Source: Actinernus sp. WN-2022
Lineage: Eukaryota; Cnidaria; Anthozoa; Actiniaria; Actinernidae
DNA length: 64,000 nt
Reading direction: 5' to 3'
Assembly (NCBI GenBank): GCA_030867875.1
Contig: JAOWCC010001751.1
Location: 23,862,369 to 23,926,368, forward strand
Of the stretch, positions 43,677 to 54,875 are shown one piece after another (within the stretch, counting starts at the first letter, position 1; each line of letters starts with the position of its first letter). The notes under the pieces are model-generated. The model was not told the DNA's origin and ran no database searches. It saw only the letters and a list, made by a program, of their open reading frames with translations. The translations under genes and the position numbers were made by a program.

Positions 43677-43845
43677 TTTAGTATAAACCACTGAACTAGT
43701 GGACTATTACAAATCCTGCATTCTGATTGGCTACGCTACTATAGGTCTATTTGTGATAGCCCATGGTAGAGAAAAACCGCACGCATTTTCACGAAATAAT
43801 AACAAATTATTTTTTACTGTCCGACTAGTTAGTTTATACTAAAAC
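43677..43845. mobile_element. MITE family 2, copy 2 (internally deleted)
   Basis: The same ends as the copy at 38322 (TTTTAGTATAAACCACTGAACTAG.. and GTCCGACTAGTTAGTTTATACTAAAA), but about 20 bp shorter inside. It is followed by the truncated foldback CAATTAGACCTCTCGCCCTC. Confidence 0.8.
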
Positions 43846-43954
43846 AATTAGACCTCTCGCCCTCATGGGCTACGAATTAAATAGCCCATTCCGGTTTAGT
43901 TTCAATTCGCGATGTATTCCTTGTCAATTGCAAACTAAACCGAAGTGACTACTA

Positions 43955-44006
43955 CACTACACTACACTACACTACGCTACACTACGCTACACTACGCTAC
44001 ACTACG
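43955..44006 (+). repeat. (ACTAC)n microsatellite, short allele
   Basis: About ten pentamer units with a few ACTACG interruptions. The counterpart in copy B is nearly three times as long and pure. Confidence 0.95.
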
Positions 44007-44306
44007 CCGGTCACAGCATTGTATCTTTACTAAACAATCAAAGGAGAAACTAAACCAGGTAAACAATATTTTAATTCACGTAAGTTGAAGGCGGGGCAGT
44101 CATCACACCATCTAAGCGTTATTCTACAGATAAATTATGGGATTATTTCGATTTCCATGGAGTCCTTATTGGAAGAATACAATGTTAATCTTGTTGATAA
44201 CAATATATCCTGGTGAACAGAATATCGGGTTTAGAACAAATAAAACCGATCGGTTTTGAATTTCACAATTCAATAAGACCGAACCATTAATAGAATTTAT
44301 CCCAAA

Positions 44307-45299
44307 TTAAGTTGGTTCTGAGATTGGAGCGACTGTGATTACCCTTGATTTGCAGCAAAGAGTCCTTTTATACTCTGAGCGGAATACTGGATTCATAAGT
44401 CCGTAAATGACAGGATTAACTGCACTAGCTAATGTGCACATGATGGTATACAGCACATAGGTTTGACGATGAAGAGTATATTCACCGCCGAAAAACTCAA
44501 TATAGTCAATAACAGCCAACTGCATCATACAAAATGTGAAAACCAGAAAAATAGCAAACAAAGTTTTGGTAATATTGATCTCTCTTCGATTTAGCACAGC
44601 TCCTCCATGGTTGGTTGAGCTTGAGTTGGCTCTTGAGTTTGCCAGTGTGCTGTTGTGTTGGCGGACTGTGCGGAAGATCTTCCAGTAGCAGAAAATAGTT
44701 ATAACGTACGGAACCGTGAAGTAAAAGAATACCAAAAGAACAAAATGGGATATTCCCATGTCCTTATAGCTGTAAAGACAAAGCATCTTTCCAGGATGGA
44801 AACTGAATTCTTTCCCCTGAAGTAGTGGAATCATAGGACCAAGCCAGGCGACTATTAATAGGACGACAAACATTAGAAGCGTTTTCGTTCTCGTGAAGAT
44901 ACCTCGATAAAGGTTGGTCTTCACTATTTTGACGTATCGGTTCACTGCCATGAAGGTAACCGTTAAAACTGAGGTATATACTAAGGCAGTTGCCATGTAC
45001 GCCTCGATTTGACAGACCAACTTCGTAAACACAATTTCCCCCTCGATTACAACAGCAAGAATCAGCGGGAAAACTGTTAGCGACATGGAGATGTCTGATA
45101 GTGCAAGCAAGATAACACTGTAGTTGGTGAAAGTTCTTAACCGTGGACTCCTATAAACAGCACGGCAAACAAGCAAGTTGCCTAAAAAGGCGACGAGGAT
45201 TATGACTGCAAAAAGCCCGGACTCGATGACTTTGAGAGTAATTGTGCGATTGAGCAATTCCTTTTCTAGGTTTTCTATGTTCTTAGTTCTCTCATCCAT
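44307..45299 (-). CDS. Class A GPCR, 330 aa, tandem copy A
   Basis: A single-exon seven-transmembrane receptor. Landmarks: N-glycosylation site NRT at 17-19, GN (40-41) in TM1, D69 in TM2, C96 and C174 for the TM3-ECL2 disulphide, NRY (120-122) in place of DRY, FHPG in ECL2 (167-170), NPVIY (295-299) in TM7, and CC (315-316) as a likely palmitoylation site. The TM6 CWxP motif reads CMMQ (257-260), so the usual toggle Trp and kink Pro are both lost. ICL3 is Ser/Asn-rich (NSTLANSRANSSSTN). It resembles melatonin/amine-like orphan receptors of cnidarians; the ligand is unknown. The next gene copy is downstream in the same orientation at 48386-49378. The start is the first ATG in frame; the upstream sequence (45300-45360) is shared by both copies. 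Confidence 0.92.
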   Translation of the reverse strand: MDERTKNIENLEKELLNRTITLKVIESGLFAVIILVAFLGNLLVCRAVYRSPRLRTFTNYSVILLALSDISMSLTVFPLILAVVIEGEIVFTKLVCQIEAYMATALVYTSVLTVTFMAVNRYVKIVKTNLYRGIFTRTKTLLMFVVLLIVAWLGPMIPLLQGKEFSFHPGKMLCLYSYKDMGISHFVLLVFFYFTVPYVITIFCYWKIFRTVRQHNSTLANSRANSSSTNHGGAVLNRREINITKTLFAIFLVFTFCMMQLAVIDYIEFFGGEYTLHRQTYVLYTIMCTLASAVNPVIYGLMNPVFRSEYKRTLCCKSRVITVAPISEPT

Positions 45300-46188
45300 C
45301 GTATCATCCGTTCGATCCTATCGTTAGATCTAATTCAGCTCTTTTCCAGGTCTTGATTTAGACTCACAATGTCTTCTACAAATGGTATCAGATATAAGTT
45401 TCATCTGAATCGGATTGTAGCTGTTTGCAATTGAATAACGTCCGATTCTTGCGCCGATCTAGTCACCGTGCATTATCTGTTGATACAGCTCGTAATTAAG
45501 ACAACGCGTGCGCTTGCGCAGAAGTGACTTCTCATACAAACACTGAGAAATAACAGCAATTAAAAACAGCATGAATAAACAATATCGTTTTGCCTTGTGG
45601 TAGCCTTGAGGGTTTGTTTAAAGGAATGACAGTTTAATGTCAAAAAGAAAGCGAAACCATTAGGTTTGATTATGCACCACTAAGCTAATAATACTGAAGT
45701 ATAAGGGTTTTTTGGCATGTGATTCAAGAACGATCAATTAAGAACAAAATCCTAATTTCATCATGAAAAAAAATTAAAAAAATTAGTCTGAAAGGGATAC
45801 CTGATATTATCCACGTTCTAGCCTCGTGTGCCACTGTAATATGTCACACCTCGCCGAAGAGCTTTAATCAAATGTTTAATTTAAAATATGACGTTAAAAG
45901 CCTCATGAACAAAAATACACCATATATTTCTTGTAATCAATTTGAAGATTTTTTCTAATTTTAATACTGAACAAAACTACAGAAATGACGCATATACGGA
46001 AAGCCGTAATGTATATTTTCCAAACCGTTTTGATGTTATAAAGGAAAGGCAAAAATTACGAGATGTATTCACTTTCAAAGACTGAAAACCGTGTCACTCT
46101 ACGGAAAACTCATAACAATAAAAATGATTTCTCGGTCATATACGGCTTGAGGCTAAGATCTTGAGGTAATATGTCAAAAAAAAAACAA
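45300..46188. other. Receptor upstream region (copy A)
   Basis: AT-rich, no ORF of note. Conserved in copy B only as part of the recent duplication. The promoter of the minus-strand GPCR should lie here, but I see no clear TATA box near the ATG. Confidence 0.4.
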
Positions 46189-46755
46189 GAGCTGTTTTAG
46201 AAGCGATTTCTAAATACAGTCAACTCTCTCCTGCGACCACTTCCCGTAAGCGACCACTTTACCAAAGAACCGTTTTTTTCTCAGTCAATTTCTGTCGTAA
46301 AAACTCTCTCGTAAGCGACCAACGCAAAAATTCTTAAGCGACCGCGACCACTTTTTAGTCTCAACACTTGACATTTTCTATTGTTTTTTGTTTCCCATAA
46401 GCGACCACCAAAGTAGATTGTACTATATTTTTAGAAAATCGTTACTCAAATATCACAAAGTTCAATTTTTAATGGCGCTGACAGATAAGAAACTGAAAAA
46501 GATTGGAAAAACTTGAGCTGGATCGGAACTCCCGTGCTTAGCTATGTTGTTATGGTGACAGCGCGCTAGAGCTCTGATAGAAGTCTGATCCGTTTAGCAA
46601 GCACTTGGGCTACCTGTGTTGCTTTTTTCCGTTAGCGATCAGCTCCCGTAAGCGACCACTTTTTCCGTGCACCAAGGGTGGTCGCTTAAGAGAGGGTTGA
46701 CTGTAAGATGAGATGGGATTGACCCTCTCACTGTATTTAGAAACTCGCGTCTAAA
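46189..46755. mobile_element. Foldback element with nested pogo-like MITE (copy A)
   Basis: The inner element 46217-46703 has ends CAGTCAACTCTCTCCTGCGACCAC and the complement (GTGGTCGCTTAAGAGAGGGTTGACTG) and lies between TA dinucleotides, as for pogo/Tc1-type elements. Internally TAAGCGACCAC recurs. The outer arms (AAGAGCTGTTTTAGAAGCGATTTCTAAATA, and TATTTAGAAACTCGCGTCTAAAACAAGCTC at about 46733-46755) pair across it. So one MITE appears inserted near the centre of another. Confidence 0.75.
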
Positions 46756-47910
46756 ACAAGCTCCACTTTAATGATAAAATTAGCGATCTAAAAGTCTTGA
46801 ATGTGAACTGTATTTGGAAACGATTTCTAAATACTCGTCATGGTCATGATTTCTATTGTATTCACCTGATGAATTATTAATGAGTTTGAGAAATATATAT
46901 GCTAGGACAATCTTGGACAAAATAATTTGGGACACTGGTCGCTTTTAGAGACTGTCCTTTAAATTAACCTCCACTCCCCCCTACAATATTGTTATAGGTG
47001 CACGTTCAATATGAAAAATCATTCACGGCCAACCGGCTGAAACTGGGGGAGGGATTTGGGAAACTGCAGCTGTTTTAAGTTGGCGTCCAGTACTTTTAGT
47101 TTATATAATCAGTAATGTTTCTTGACTGTTCCAAGATTTTTGTCCATGATTGAGATAGAGTTTCCCCTAAACTTCTAAATTCTCATGAGTGTGTTCTGAA
47201 TCCTGGTTTGTAAATCAGTGGAATGTAATTTGATTTTAGATGGTAACTGATGTCGAGAACTGAAATCGCCGTTAACAGGAAACCATGCTCGCAGGGTCAC
47301 CACGAAATAACATTCAAAATCAAAGTATTTAATCGATAGTACGTTTTGGCTATTTAGGAGACCTTTTCTTAGGGTCAGTCGTTCCTTGATAACTGTTCTC
47401 CCGTGTGCCAAACGCTAGATAGCAAGTGACAAAGAAACCTACAAATTATAGGTGATTGTTTTAGGTGGTTTTACGTGTTGTGAGTCATAGGTGATTGTTT
47501 TAGAGAGCTCGAGTTATTTAGTGTGGCTTAATCGAACTTTTACGTCGGTATCGGTGTGACTAAACAGAAACATCTCCCACGTAAGACATCTCCCACGTAA
47601 GTTAGACGCCGGATGCGATTTTCGTATATAAACTAAAGAGAAGAGTACTGAAGACAGAAACGAAGAGGAAACCGGCGATGGGGACCTGGAAGCGAAACTT
47701 TTAGGCACGTGAATCCAACATCGATTGATGAAGCTTTAACATCGATATGGAAATATTGAATAAATCGAATATATAGTCTATTGCTATCAACTTTTTCCCA
47801 GGCTGTCTGGCGTGCTAACACCATAGTGAGTAAGTGAACAGATTAAGTGACACGATTTCACCCTCCTGACGTATCCATGCAATAACGTCTCTTCGCTTGC
47901 GCGCATCCAC
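46756..47910. other. Rest of duplication copy A, no gene seen
   Basis: Small ORFs (47175, 47514, 47633) occur in both copies but lack recognisable domains. Contains a repeated ACATCTCCCACGTAAG at 47570-47598. Confidence 0.4.
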
Positions 47911-47950
47911 AAAACCAATTGCAAACTGAAACCGAAGTGACTACTATGCT

Positions 47951-48082
47951 ACACTACACTACACTACACTACACTACACTACACTACACTACACTACACT
48001 ACACTACACTACACTACACTACACTACACTACACTACACTACACTACACTACACTACACTACACTACACTACACTACACTAC
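47951..48082 (+). repeat. (ACTAC)n microsatellite, expanded allele
   Basis: About 26 uninterrupted pentamers starting a few bases after the duplication junction. It produces a spurious repetitive ORF. The expansion is only in copy B. Confidence 0.95.
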
Positions 48083-48385
48083 GCCGGTCACAGCATTGTA
48101 TCTTTACTAAACAATCAAAGGAGAAACTAAACCAGGTAAACAATATTTTAATTCACGTAAGTTAAAGGCGGGGCAGTCATCACACCATCTAAGCGTTATT
48201 CTATACAGATAAATTATGGGATTATTTCGATTTCCATGGAGTCCTTATTGGAAGAATACAATGTTAATCTTGTTGATAACAATATATCCTGGTGAACAGA
48301 ATATCGGGTTTAGAACAAATAAAACCGATCGGTTTTGAATTTCACAATTCAATAAGACCGAACCATTAATAGAATTTGTCCCAAA

Positions 48386-49378
48386 TTAAGTTGGTTCTGA
48401 GATTGGAGCGACTGTGATTACCCTTGATTTGCAGCAAAGAGTCCTTTTATACTCTGAGCGGAATACTGGATTCATAAGTCCGTAAATGACAGGATTAGCT
48501 GCACTAGCTAATGTGCACATGATGGTATACAGCACATAGGTTTGACGATGAAGGGTATATTCACCGCCGAAAAACTCAATATAGTCAATAACAGCCAACT
48601 GCATCATACAAAATGTGAAAACCAGAAAAATAGCAATCAAAGTTTTGGTAATATTGATCTCTCTTCGATTTAGCACAGCTCCTCCATGGTTGGTTGAGCT
48701 TGAGTTGGCTCTTGAGTTTGCCAGTGTGCTGTTGTGTTGGCGGACTGTGCGGAAGATCTTCCAGTAGCAGAAAATCGTTATAACGTACGGAACCGTGAAG
48801 TAAAAGAATACCGAAAGAACAAAATGGGATATTCCCATGTCCTTATAGCTGTAAAGACAAACCATCTTTCCAGGATGGAAACTGAATTCTTTCCCCTGAA
48901 GTAGTGGAATCATCGGACCAAGCCAGGCGACTATTAACAGGACGACAAACATTAGAAGCGTTTTCGTTCTCGTGAAGATACCTCGATAAAGGTTGGTCTT
49001 CACTATTTTGACGTATCGGTTCACTGCCATGAAGGTAACCGTTAAAACTGAGGTATATACTAAGGCAATTGCCATGTACGCCTCAACTTGACAGACCAAC
49101 TTCGTAAACACAATTTCCCCCTCGATTGCAACAGCAAGAATCAGCGGGAAAACTGTTAGCGACATGGAGATGTCTGATAGTGCAAGCAAGATAACACTGT
49201 AGTTGGCGATAGTTCTTAACCGTGGACTCCTATAAACAGCACGGCAAACAAGCAAGTTGCCTAAAAAGGCGACGAGGATTATGACTGCAAAAAGCCCGGA
49301 CTCGATGACTTTGAGAGTAATTGTACGATTGAGCAATTCCTTTTCTAAGTTTTCTATGTTCTTAGTTCTCTCATCCAT
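48386..49378 (-). CDS. Class A GPCR, 330 aa, tandem copy B
   Basis: Recent duplicate of the receptor at 44307-45299. The proteins differ by nine replacements: F57I, T58A, V84A, I98V, T104I, L173V, L189S, F248I and V294A. By eye there are about seven further silent changes in 993 bp. All listed landmarks (NRT, GN, D69, C96/C174, NRY, FHPG, CMMQ, NPVIY) are intact, so both copies look functional. Several replacements fall in or near the membrane core (TM2, TM3, TM6, TM7) or next to the ECL2 cysteine (L173V), where they could affect ligand specificity. Single exon, same orientation as copy A. Confidence 0.92.
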   Translation of the reverse strand: MDERTKNIENLEKELLNRTITLKVIESGLFAVIILVAFLGNLLVCRAVYRSPRLRTIANYSVILLALSDISMSLTVFPLILAVAIEGEIVFTKLVCQVEAYMAIALVYTSVLTVTFMAVNRYVKIVKTNLYRGIFTRTKTLLMFVVLLIVAWLGPMIPLLQGKEFSFHPGKMVCLYSYKDMGISHFVLSVFFYFTVPYVITIFCYWKIFRTVRQHNSTLANSRANSSSTNHGGAVLNRREINITKTLIAIFLVFTFCMMQLAVIDYIEFFGGEYTLHRQTYVLYTIMCTLASAANPVIYGLMNPVFRSEYKRTLCCKSRVITVAPISEPT

Positions 49379-50236
49379 CGTATCATCCGTTCGATCCTAT
49401 CGTTAAATCTAATTCAGCTCTTTTCCAGGTCTTGATTTAGTCTCACAATGTCTTCCACAAATGGTATCAGATATAAGTTTCATCTGAATCGGATTGTAGC
49501 TGTTTGCAATTGAATAACGTCCGATTCTTGCGCCGATCTTGTCACCGTGCATTATCTGTTGATACAGCTCGTAATTAAGACGCAGAAGTGACTTCTCATA
49601 CAAACACTGAGAAATAACAGCAATTAAAAACAGCATGAATAAACAATATCGTTTTGCCTTGTGGTAGCCTTGAGGGTTTGTTTAAAGGAATGACAGTTTA
49701 ATGTCAAAAAGAAAGCGAAACCATTAGGTTTGATTATGCACCGACTAAGCTAATAATACTGAAGTAAGGGTTTTTTGGCATGTGATTCAAGAACAATCAA
49801 TTAAGAACAAAATCCTAATTTCATCATGAAAAAAAAAAAAAAAAATTGTCTGAAAGGGATACCTGATATTATCCACGTTCTAGCCTCGTGTGCCACTGTA
49901 ACATATGTCACACCTCGCCGAAGAGCTTTAATCAAATGTTTAATTAAAAATATGACGTTAAAAGCCTCCATATATTTCTTGTAATCAATTTGAAGATTTT
50001 TTTCTAAATTTAATACTGAACAAAACTACAGAAATGACGCATATACGGAAAGCCGTAATGTATCTTTTCCAAACCGTTTTGATGTTATAAAGGAAAGGCA
50101 AAAATTACGAGATGTATTCACTTTCAAAGACTGAAAACCGTGTCACTCTACGGAAGACTCATAACAATAAAAATGATTTCTCGGTCATATACGGCTTGAG
50201 GCTAAGATCTTGAGGTAATATGTAAAAAAAAAACAA

Positions 50237-50820
50237 GAGCTGTTTTAGAAGCGATTTCTAAATACAGTCAACTCTCTCCTGCGACAACTTCCCGTAAGCG
50301 ACCACCTCCCATAAGCGACCACTTTATCAAATAACCGTTTTTTTCTCAGTCAATTTCTGTTGTAAAAACTCTCTCGTAAGCGACCAACGCAAAAATTCTT
50401 AAGCGACCGCGACCACTTTTTAGTCTCAACACTTGACAATTTCTATTGTTTTTTGTTTCCCATAAGCGACCACCAAAGTAGATTGTACTATATTTATAGA
50501 AAATCATTACTCAAATACCACAAAGTTCAATTTTTAATGGCGCTGACAGATATGAAACTGAAAAACATTGGAAAAACTTGAGCTGGATCGGAACTCCCGT
50601 GCTTAGCTATGTTGTTACGGTGACAGCGCACTAGAGCTCTGATAGAAGTCTGATCCGTTTAGCAAGCACTTGGGCTACCTGTGTTGCTTTTTTCCGTAAG
50701 CGACCACCTCCCGTAAGCGACCACTTTTTCCGTGCACCAAGGGTGGTCGCTTAAGAGAGGGTTGACTGTACTGAGATGAGATGGGATTGACCCTCTCACT
50801 GTATTTAGAAACTCGCGTCT
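50237..50820. mobile_element. Foldback with nested pogo-like MITE (copy B)
   Basis: Counterpart of 46189-46755. The inner element is 50265-50768 between TA dinucleotides. It is about 17 bp longer than in copy A, mainly from additional CGTAAGCGACCACCTCC units. Confidence 0.75.
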
Positions 50821-51968
50821 AAAACAAGCTCCACTTTAATGATAAAATTAGCGATCTAAAAGTCTTGAATGTGAACTGTATTTGGAAACGATTTCTAAAT
50901 ACTCGTCATGGTCATGATTTCTATTGTATTCACCTGATGAATTATTAATGAGTTTGAGAAATATATATGCTAGGACAATCTTGGACAAAATAATTTGGGA
51001 CACTGGTCGCTTTTAGAGACTGTCCTTTAAATTAACCTCCACTCCCCCCTACAATATTGTTATAGGTGCACGTTCAATATGAAAAATCATTCACGGCCAA
51101 CCGGCTGAAACTGGGGGAGGGATTTGGGAAACTGCAGCTGTTTTAAGTTGGCGTCCAGTACTTTTAGTTCATATAATCAGTAATGTTTCTTGACTGTCCC
51201 AAGATTTTTGTCCATGATTGAGATAGAGTTTCCCCTAAACTTCTAAATTCTCATGAGTGTGTTCTGAATCCTGGTTTGTAAATCAGTGGAATGTAATTTG
51301 ATTTTAGATGGTAACTGATGTCGGGAACTGAAATCGCCGTTAACAGGAAACCATGCTCGCAGGGTCACCACGAAATAACATTCAAAATCAAAGTATTTAA
51401 GCGATAGTACGTTTTGGCTATTTAGGAGACCTTTTCGTAGGGTCAGTCGTTCCTTGATAACTGTTCTCCCGTGTGCCAAACGCTAGATAGCAAGTGACAA
51501 AGAAACCTACAAATTATAGGTGATTGTTTTAGGTGGTTTTACGTGTTGTGAGCCATAGGTGATTGTTTTTGAGAGCTCGAGTTATTTAGTGTGGCTTAAT
51601 CGAACTTTTACGTCGGTATCGGTGTGACTAAACAGAAACATCTCCCACGTAAGACATCTCCCACGTAAGTTAGACGCCGGATGCGATTTTCGTATATAAA
51701 CTAAAGAGAAGAGTACTGAAGACAGAAACGAAGGGGAAACCGGCGATGGGGACCTGGAAGCGAAACTTTTAGGCACGTGAATCCAACATCGATTGATGAA
51801 GCTTTATCATCGATATGGAAATATTGAATAAATCGAATATAGTCTATTGCTATCAACTTTTTCCCAGGCTGTCTGGCGTGCTAACACCATAGTGAGTAAG
51901 TGATTAAGTGACACGATTTCGCCCTCCTGACGCATCCCAATAACGTCTCTGCGCTTGCGCGCATCCAC

Positions 51969-52904
51969 GAGTTAGAAATTAAATCTCATTCGTTTAGTCT
52001 TTTCTGGAAAGCAGTAGTTTTCATTCTAGCTCGTGAATCTTTGTCATCATTCTCCATCAAATTAGTACACTGCGAGCCGTTCCCATTTCCCCCCTGAATC
52101 AATGGGAATATGATCTTGTCTGAGCGGGGACTGAAACAATATTCTCACTGACTCGGAAGGAAAAAGAAGGACGGTTCGCAGTCTGTCAAAATAATCTCCA
52201 ATTATAGCGGAGCCCCTGCGCGCGCGAGCGGAGCAGCATACACATAGCGAGCGATCGAAAAAATATATACTTGTATTCGCGTCTGTCCGACCTCTAACAT
52301 TTATACATATATGTAGTAATATTTCACGTCCACGTTCAGGGAGCCCAAGCTCTGTATCTGCACTGTGTGACTAGCTACATGCTGGGATGCCTGTGTGACT
52401 ACATGGCATCCACACTCCCGGTGGTTATCAATCTCTGGACGGGAAATCATTATTTAGCAGTTTTTTGACAAAACCTTTAATTTAATCAAAATGGAGAAAT
52501 TCCCAGCTTAAAAAAGGCAATTCAAGACTTTTTGCCATGGCACAATGCTGGGACTGTACGGCCTCACACCTCGTGACCAAAAGCGTCACGTCAGCAAGGT
52601 TCCCCTTGATGTAATATGATCCTCCAAGGGGGGATGGTACCGCAAAAAAAAGTCAACTTATGCCATGCCCCCTACCAGAAGGGAGTTTTGACTCGACGCG
52701 AAATATACAATGCCCTGACCCAGATGAAGTGTTGAATTGTAACAAAATAAATGTAAAGAACATTCAAACTGCCACGAATCGAAATAGTCATATATTCAAT
52801 ATTCTTTCATGCGGTATAGTAGTAGTAGATTCGATAGCTTTTCAGTTCGAAGAAAATTTCACTTGGCTGCTAGTAGATTCGACACTGAGTATTAGAACAT
52901 TCCA
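51969..52904. other. Intergenic; dispersed ~95-bp repeat
   Basis: At 52198-52295 a stretch (ATTATAGCGGAGCCCC.. AAGCGGAGCA-like, CATACACATAGC.. GTCTGTCCGACC) matches 59168-59270 at roughly 75-80%. It is an unclassified dispersed repeat family. The 89-codon ORF at 52660 has no recognisable domain. Confidence 0.5.
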
Positions 52905-54843
52905 GAAATGTAGTTCTGACAGATACTGACAAAATTGCCAATGAATTTAATCATTATTTTGCTAATGTTGGCAAAAACTTGAGTCAGGATATCCCCAGAG
53001 CTAATACTAATTTTTCACAATACCTTCCACTACCATCACCCACAAGCTTCTTCCTAACCCCACATATTGTCAAGAAATCCAAGACATAATCTTAGGATTT
53101 AAATCGGGGAAAGCTTCTGGACCTAATAGCATACCTATTCCCTTGCTCAAACTAGTTAATTCAGTTATTTCCAAACCTTTAGAGATACTTTACAACCTTT
53201 CATTTTCCTCCGGCACTGTCCCCAATTCATTTAAAATTGCCAGAGTTATCCCAGTTTTTAAAGCTGGTTCCCACCTAGTCCTTTCTAACTATAGACCAAT
53301 ATCTCTTCTTCCTATTTTCAACCAAATTCTAGAAAAATTAATGTATAATAGGTTAATGAATTTCCTTACAAACTTTAAAGTTATTTATTCAGAGCAGTTT
53401 GGTTTCCGTGCTAATCACTCTACTGAACACGCTTTGCTCCTTATAACTGACAAAATTCAACGAGCTATTGAAGGTGGTCAATACTCCTGTGGCATTTTCT
53501 TAGACCTTAGTAAGGCATTTGACACTGTTGATCATAATATTCTTCAATATAAATTGCAGAGATATGGTATCCGTGGAGTTCCTCTAGATTGGTTTACCTC
53601 CTACTTATCAAATAGACAACAATTTGTATCAATAGGTAACTCCACATCATCATATACTTCAATTTCTTGTGGTGTCCCACAGGGTTCAGTGCTTGGCCCC
53701 CTTCTGTTCCTCCTCTACATAAATGATTTTAACCGTTGTTCCAAGTTATTTGATTTCCACCTGTTTGCTGACGACTCAAATTTGCTCATTTCAGATGAAT
53801 CCTTAGATTCACTTGAATTGAGTGTTAATGCTGAACTGAAAAATGTTCACACTTGGTTATGTGCAAACAAATTGTCTCTAAATATAGATAAATCCAATTT
53901 TGTTATTTTCCATCCACATCAAAAGAAATGTTCCAAATCAATTTTTCTGAAAATAAACAAAAAAACAATTACTCAGAAGCGGAATATCAAATATCTTGGA
54001 ATTATTATTGATGCAAATCTTAACTGGAAAGAACATGTTCATCAATTAATTAAGAAAACCTCAAGAGGTGTTGGAATTATTTCTAAGCTACGTCACTTTG
54101 TCTCTATAGAAATTTTAACTCAGCTATATTATTCCTTAGTCTATCCTTTCCTTACTTATGGTATTATTATCTGGGGAAATACATATGACTCAACTTTAAA
54201 ACCACTTATTATACTACAGAAAAAAGCTGTAAGAATTATAACTTTCTCTAAATTTCAAGATCATTCCTCTCCTCTTTTCAAAGTTTTAAATATTCTAAAA
54301 TTTCTTGACGTCATCTATTATTTAAACTGCATATTTATGTATAAGTTTCACTTTAATTCGCTGCCCTCTGTCTTTGATAATTTCTTTACACATATATCTT
54401 CAAGGCACAGGTACAAAACCAGGCTAGCTTCAAGATTAACTTATTGCATTCCATCTGCTAGAACTAACTATGGGAAATTTAATTTACGTTTTAAAGGTGC
54501 TGTCATTTGGAATAACACACAAGAATCTTTCAAGAGTCTCCGTTTGAACAAATTTAAAGGTGTAATTAAGAAAAGTTTTATTGATTCTTATTGAACTGAA
54601 TTTCGACTAAATCTCCTCCTCCCCGTTGATTGTTGCAATTTTCTTTGCTCCTGTTTTTTATTTCTATTTTTTTATTTTGTGTCTGTGTGTGTGTGTGATA
54701 CGACTATTTCTATAATTTGATATATATAAACGTTAGCTACCTAGCTAGATTAGCTCTCTTATAGTTATTCTAGGTAGCCAATACCCAACTACTGCAATAC
54801 TCCATCCACTTTTGTATCCAGTTATTTGCGTGGTATTAAATAA

Positions 54844-54875
<32 letters not shown>
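52905..54875 (+). pseudogene. 5'-truncated LINE with a long open RT frame
   Basis: Non-LTR reverse transcriptase. The frame is open from about 53065 to 54594 (the last 483 codons counted from a TTG at 53143). Motifs in order: SGPNSIPIPLL, NYRPISLLPIF, LDLSKAFDTVD (120-130), GVPQGSVLGP (177-186), LFADDSNLL with catalytic ADD at 209-211, LSLNIDKSNFVIF, and the thumb motif IKYLGIIIDANLNW. The C-terminal region (IWNNTQESFKSLRL..) ends normally. About 160 bases 5' of this are the related piece DKIANEFNHYFANVGKNL in another frame, so there is a frameshift near 53065. The endonuclease and ORF1 are missing. The 3' end is a (TTG)n tail at 54844-54875. Jockey/CR1-like group; exact clade not settled. 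Confidence 0.85.

Larger units (their letters stand above)
43925..47910. repeat. ~4-kb tandem duplication, copy A
   Basis: From CAATTGCAAACT at 43925 to GCGCATCCAC at 47910. It corresponds almost base for base to 47916-51968 with an offset of 4,079 over most of its length. Contains the (ACTAC)n tract, the GPCR at 44307-45299 and a pogo-like MITE. The left end sits in a small hairpin (CGGTTTAGTTT / AAACTAAACCG, 43903-43942). Confidence 0.95.
47916..51968. repeat. ~4-kb tandem duplication, copy B
   Basis: Head-to-tail second copy of 43925-47910. The junction is GCGCATCCAC + AAAAC + CAATTGCAAACT (five filler bases at 47911-47915). The right end, GCGCATCCAC, is at 51968, after which the sequence becomes unique. 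Scattered substitutions and small indels separate the copies, including a longer poly-A near 49829 and an extra CGACCACCTCCC near 50300. Confidence 0.95.

Noticed and set aside
46866..46895. CTGATGA followed by a GAGAAA-like string as a hammerhead core
   Set aside because: The second core element and flanking stems do not fit.
47175..47411. 78-codon minus-strand ORF also present at 51243-51479
   Set aside because: Shared only because of the 4-kb duplication; no recognisable features.
47919..48110. ORF encoding repeated LHYTT
   Set aside because: A direct translation of the (ACTAC)n microsatellite.
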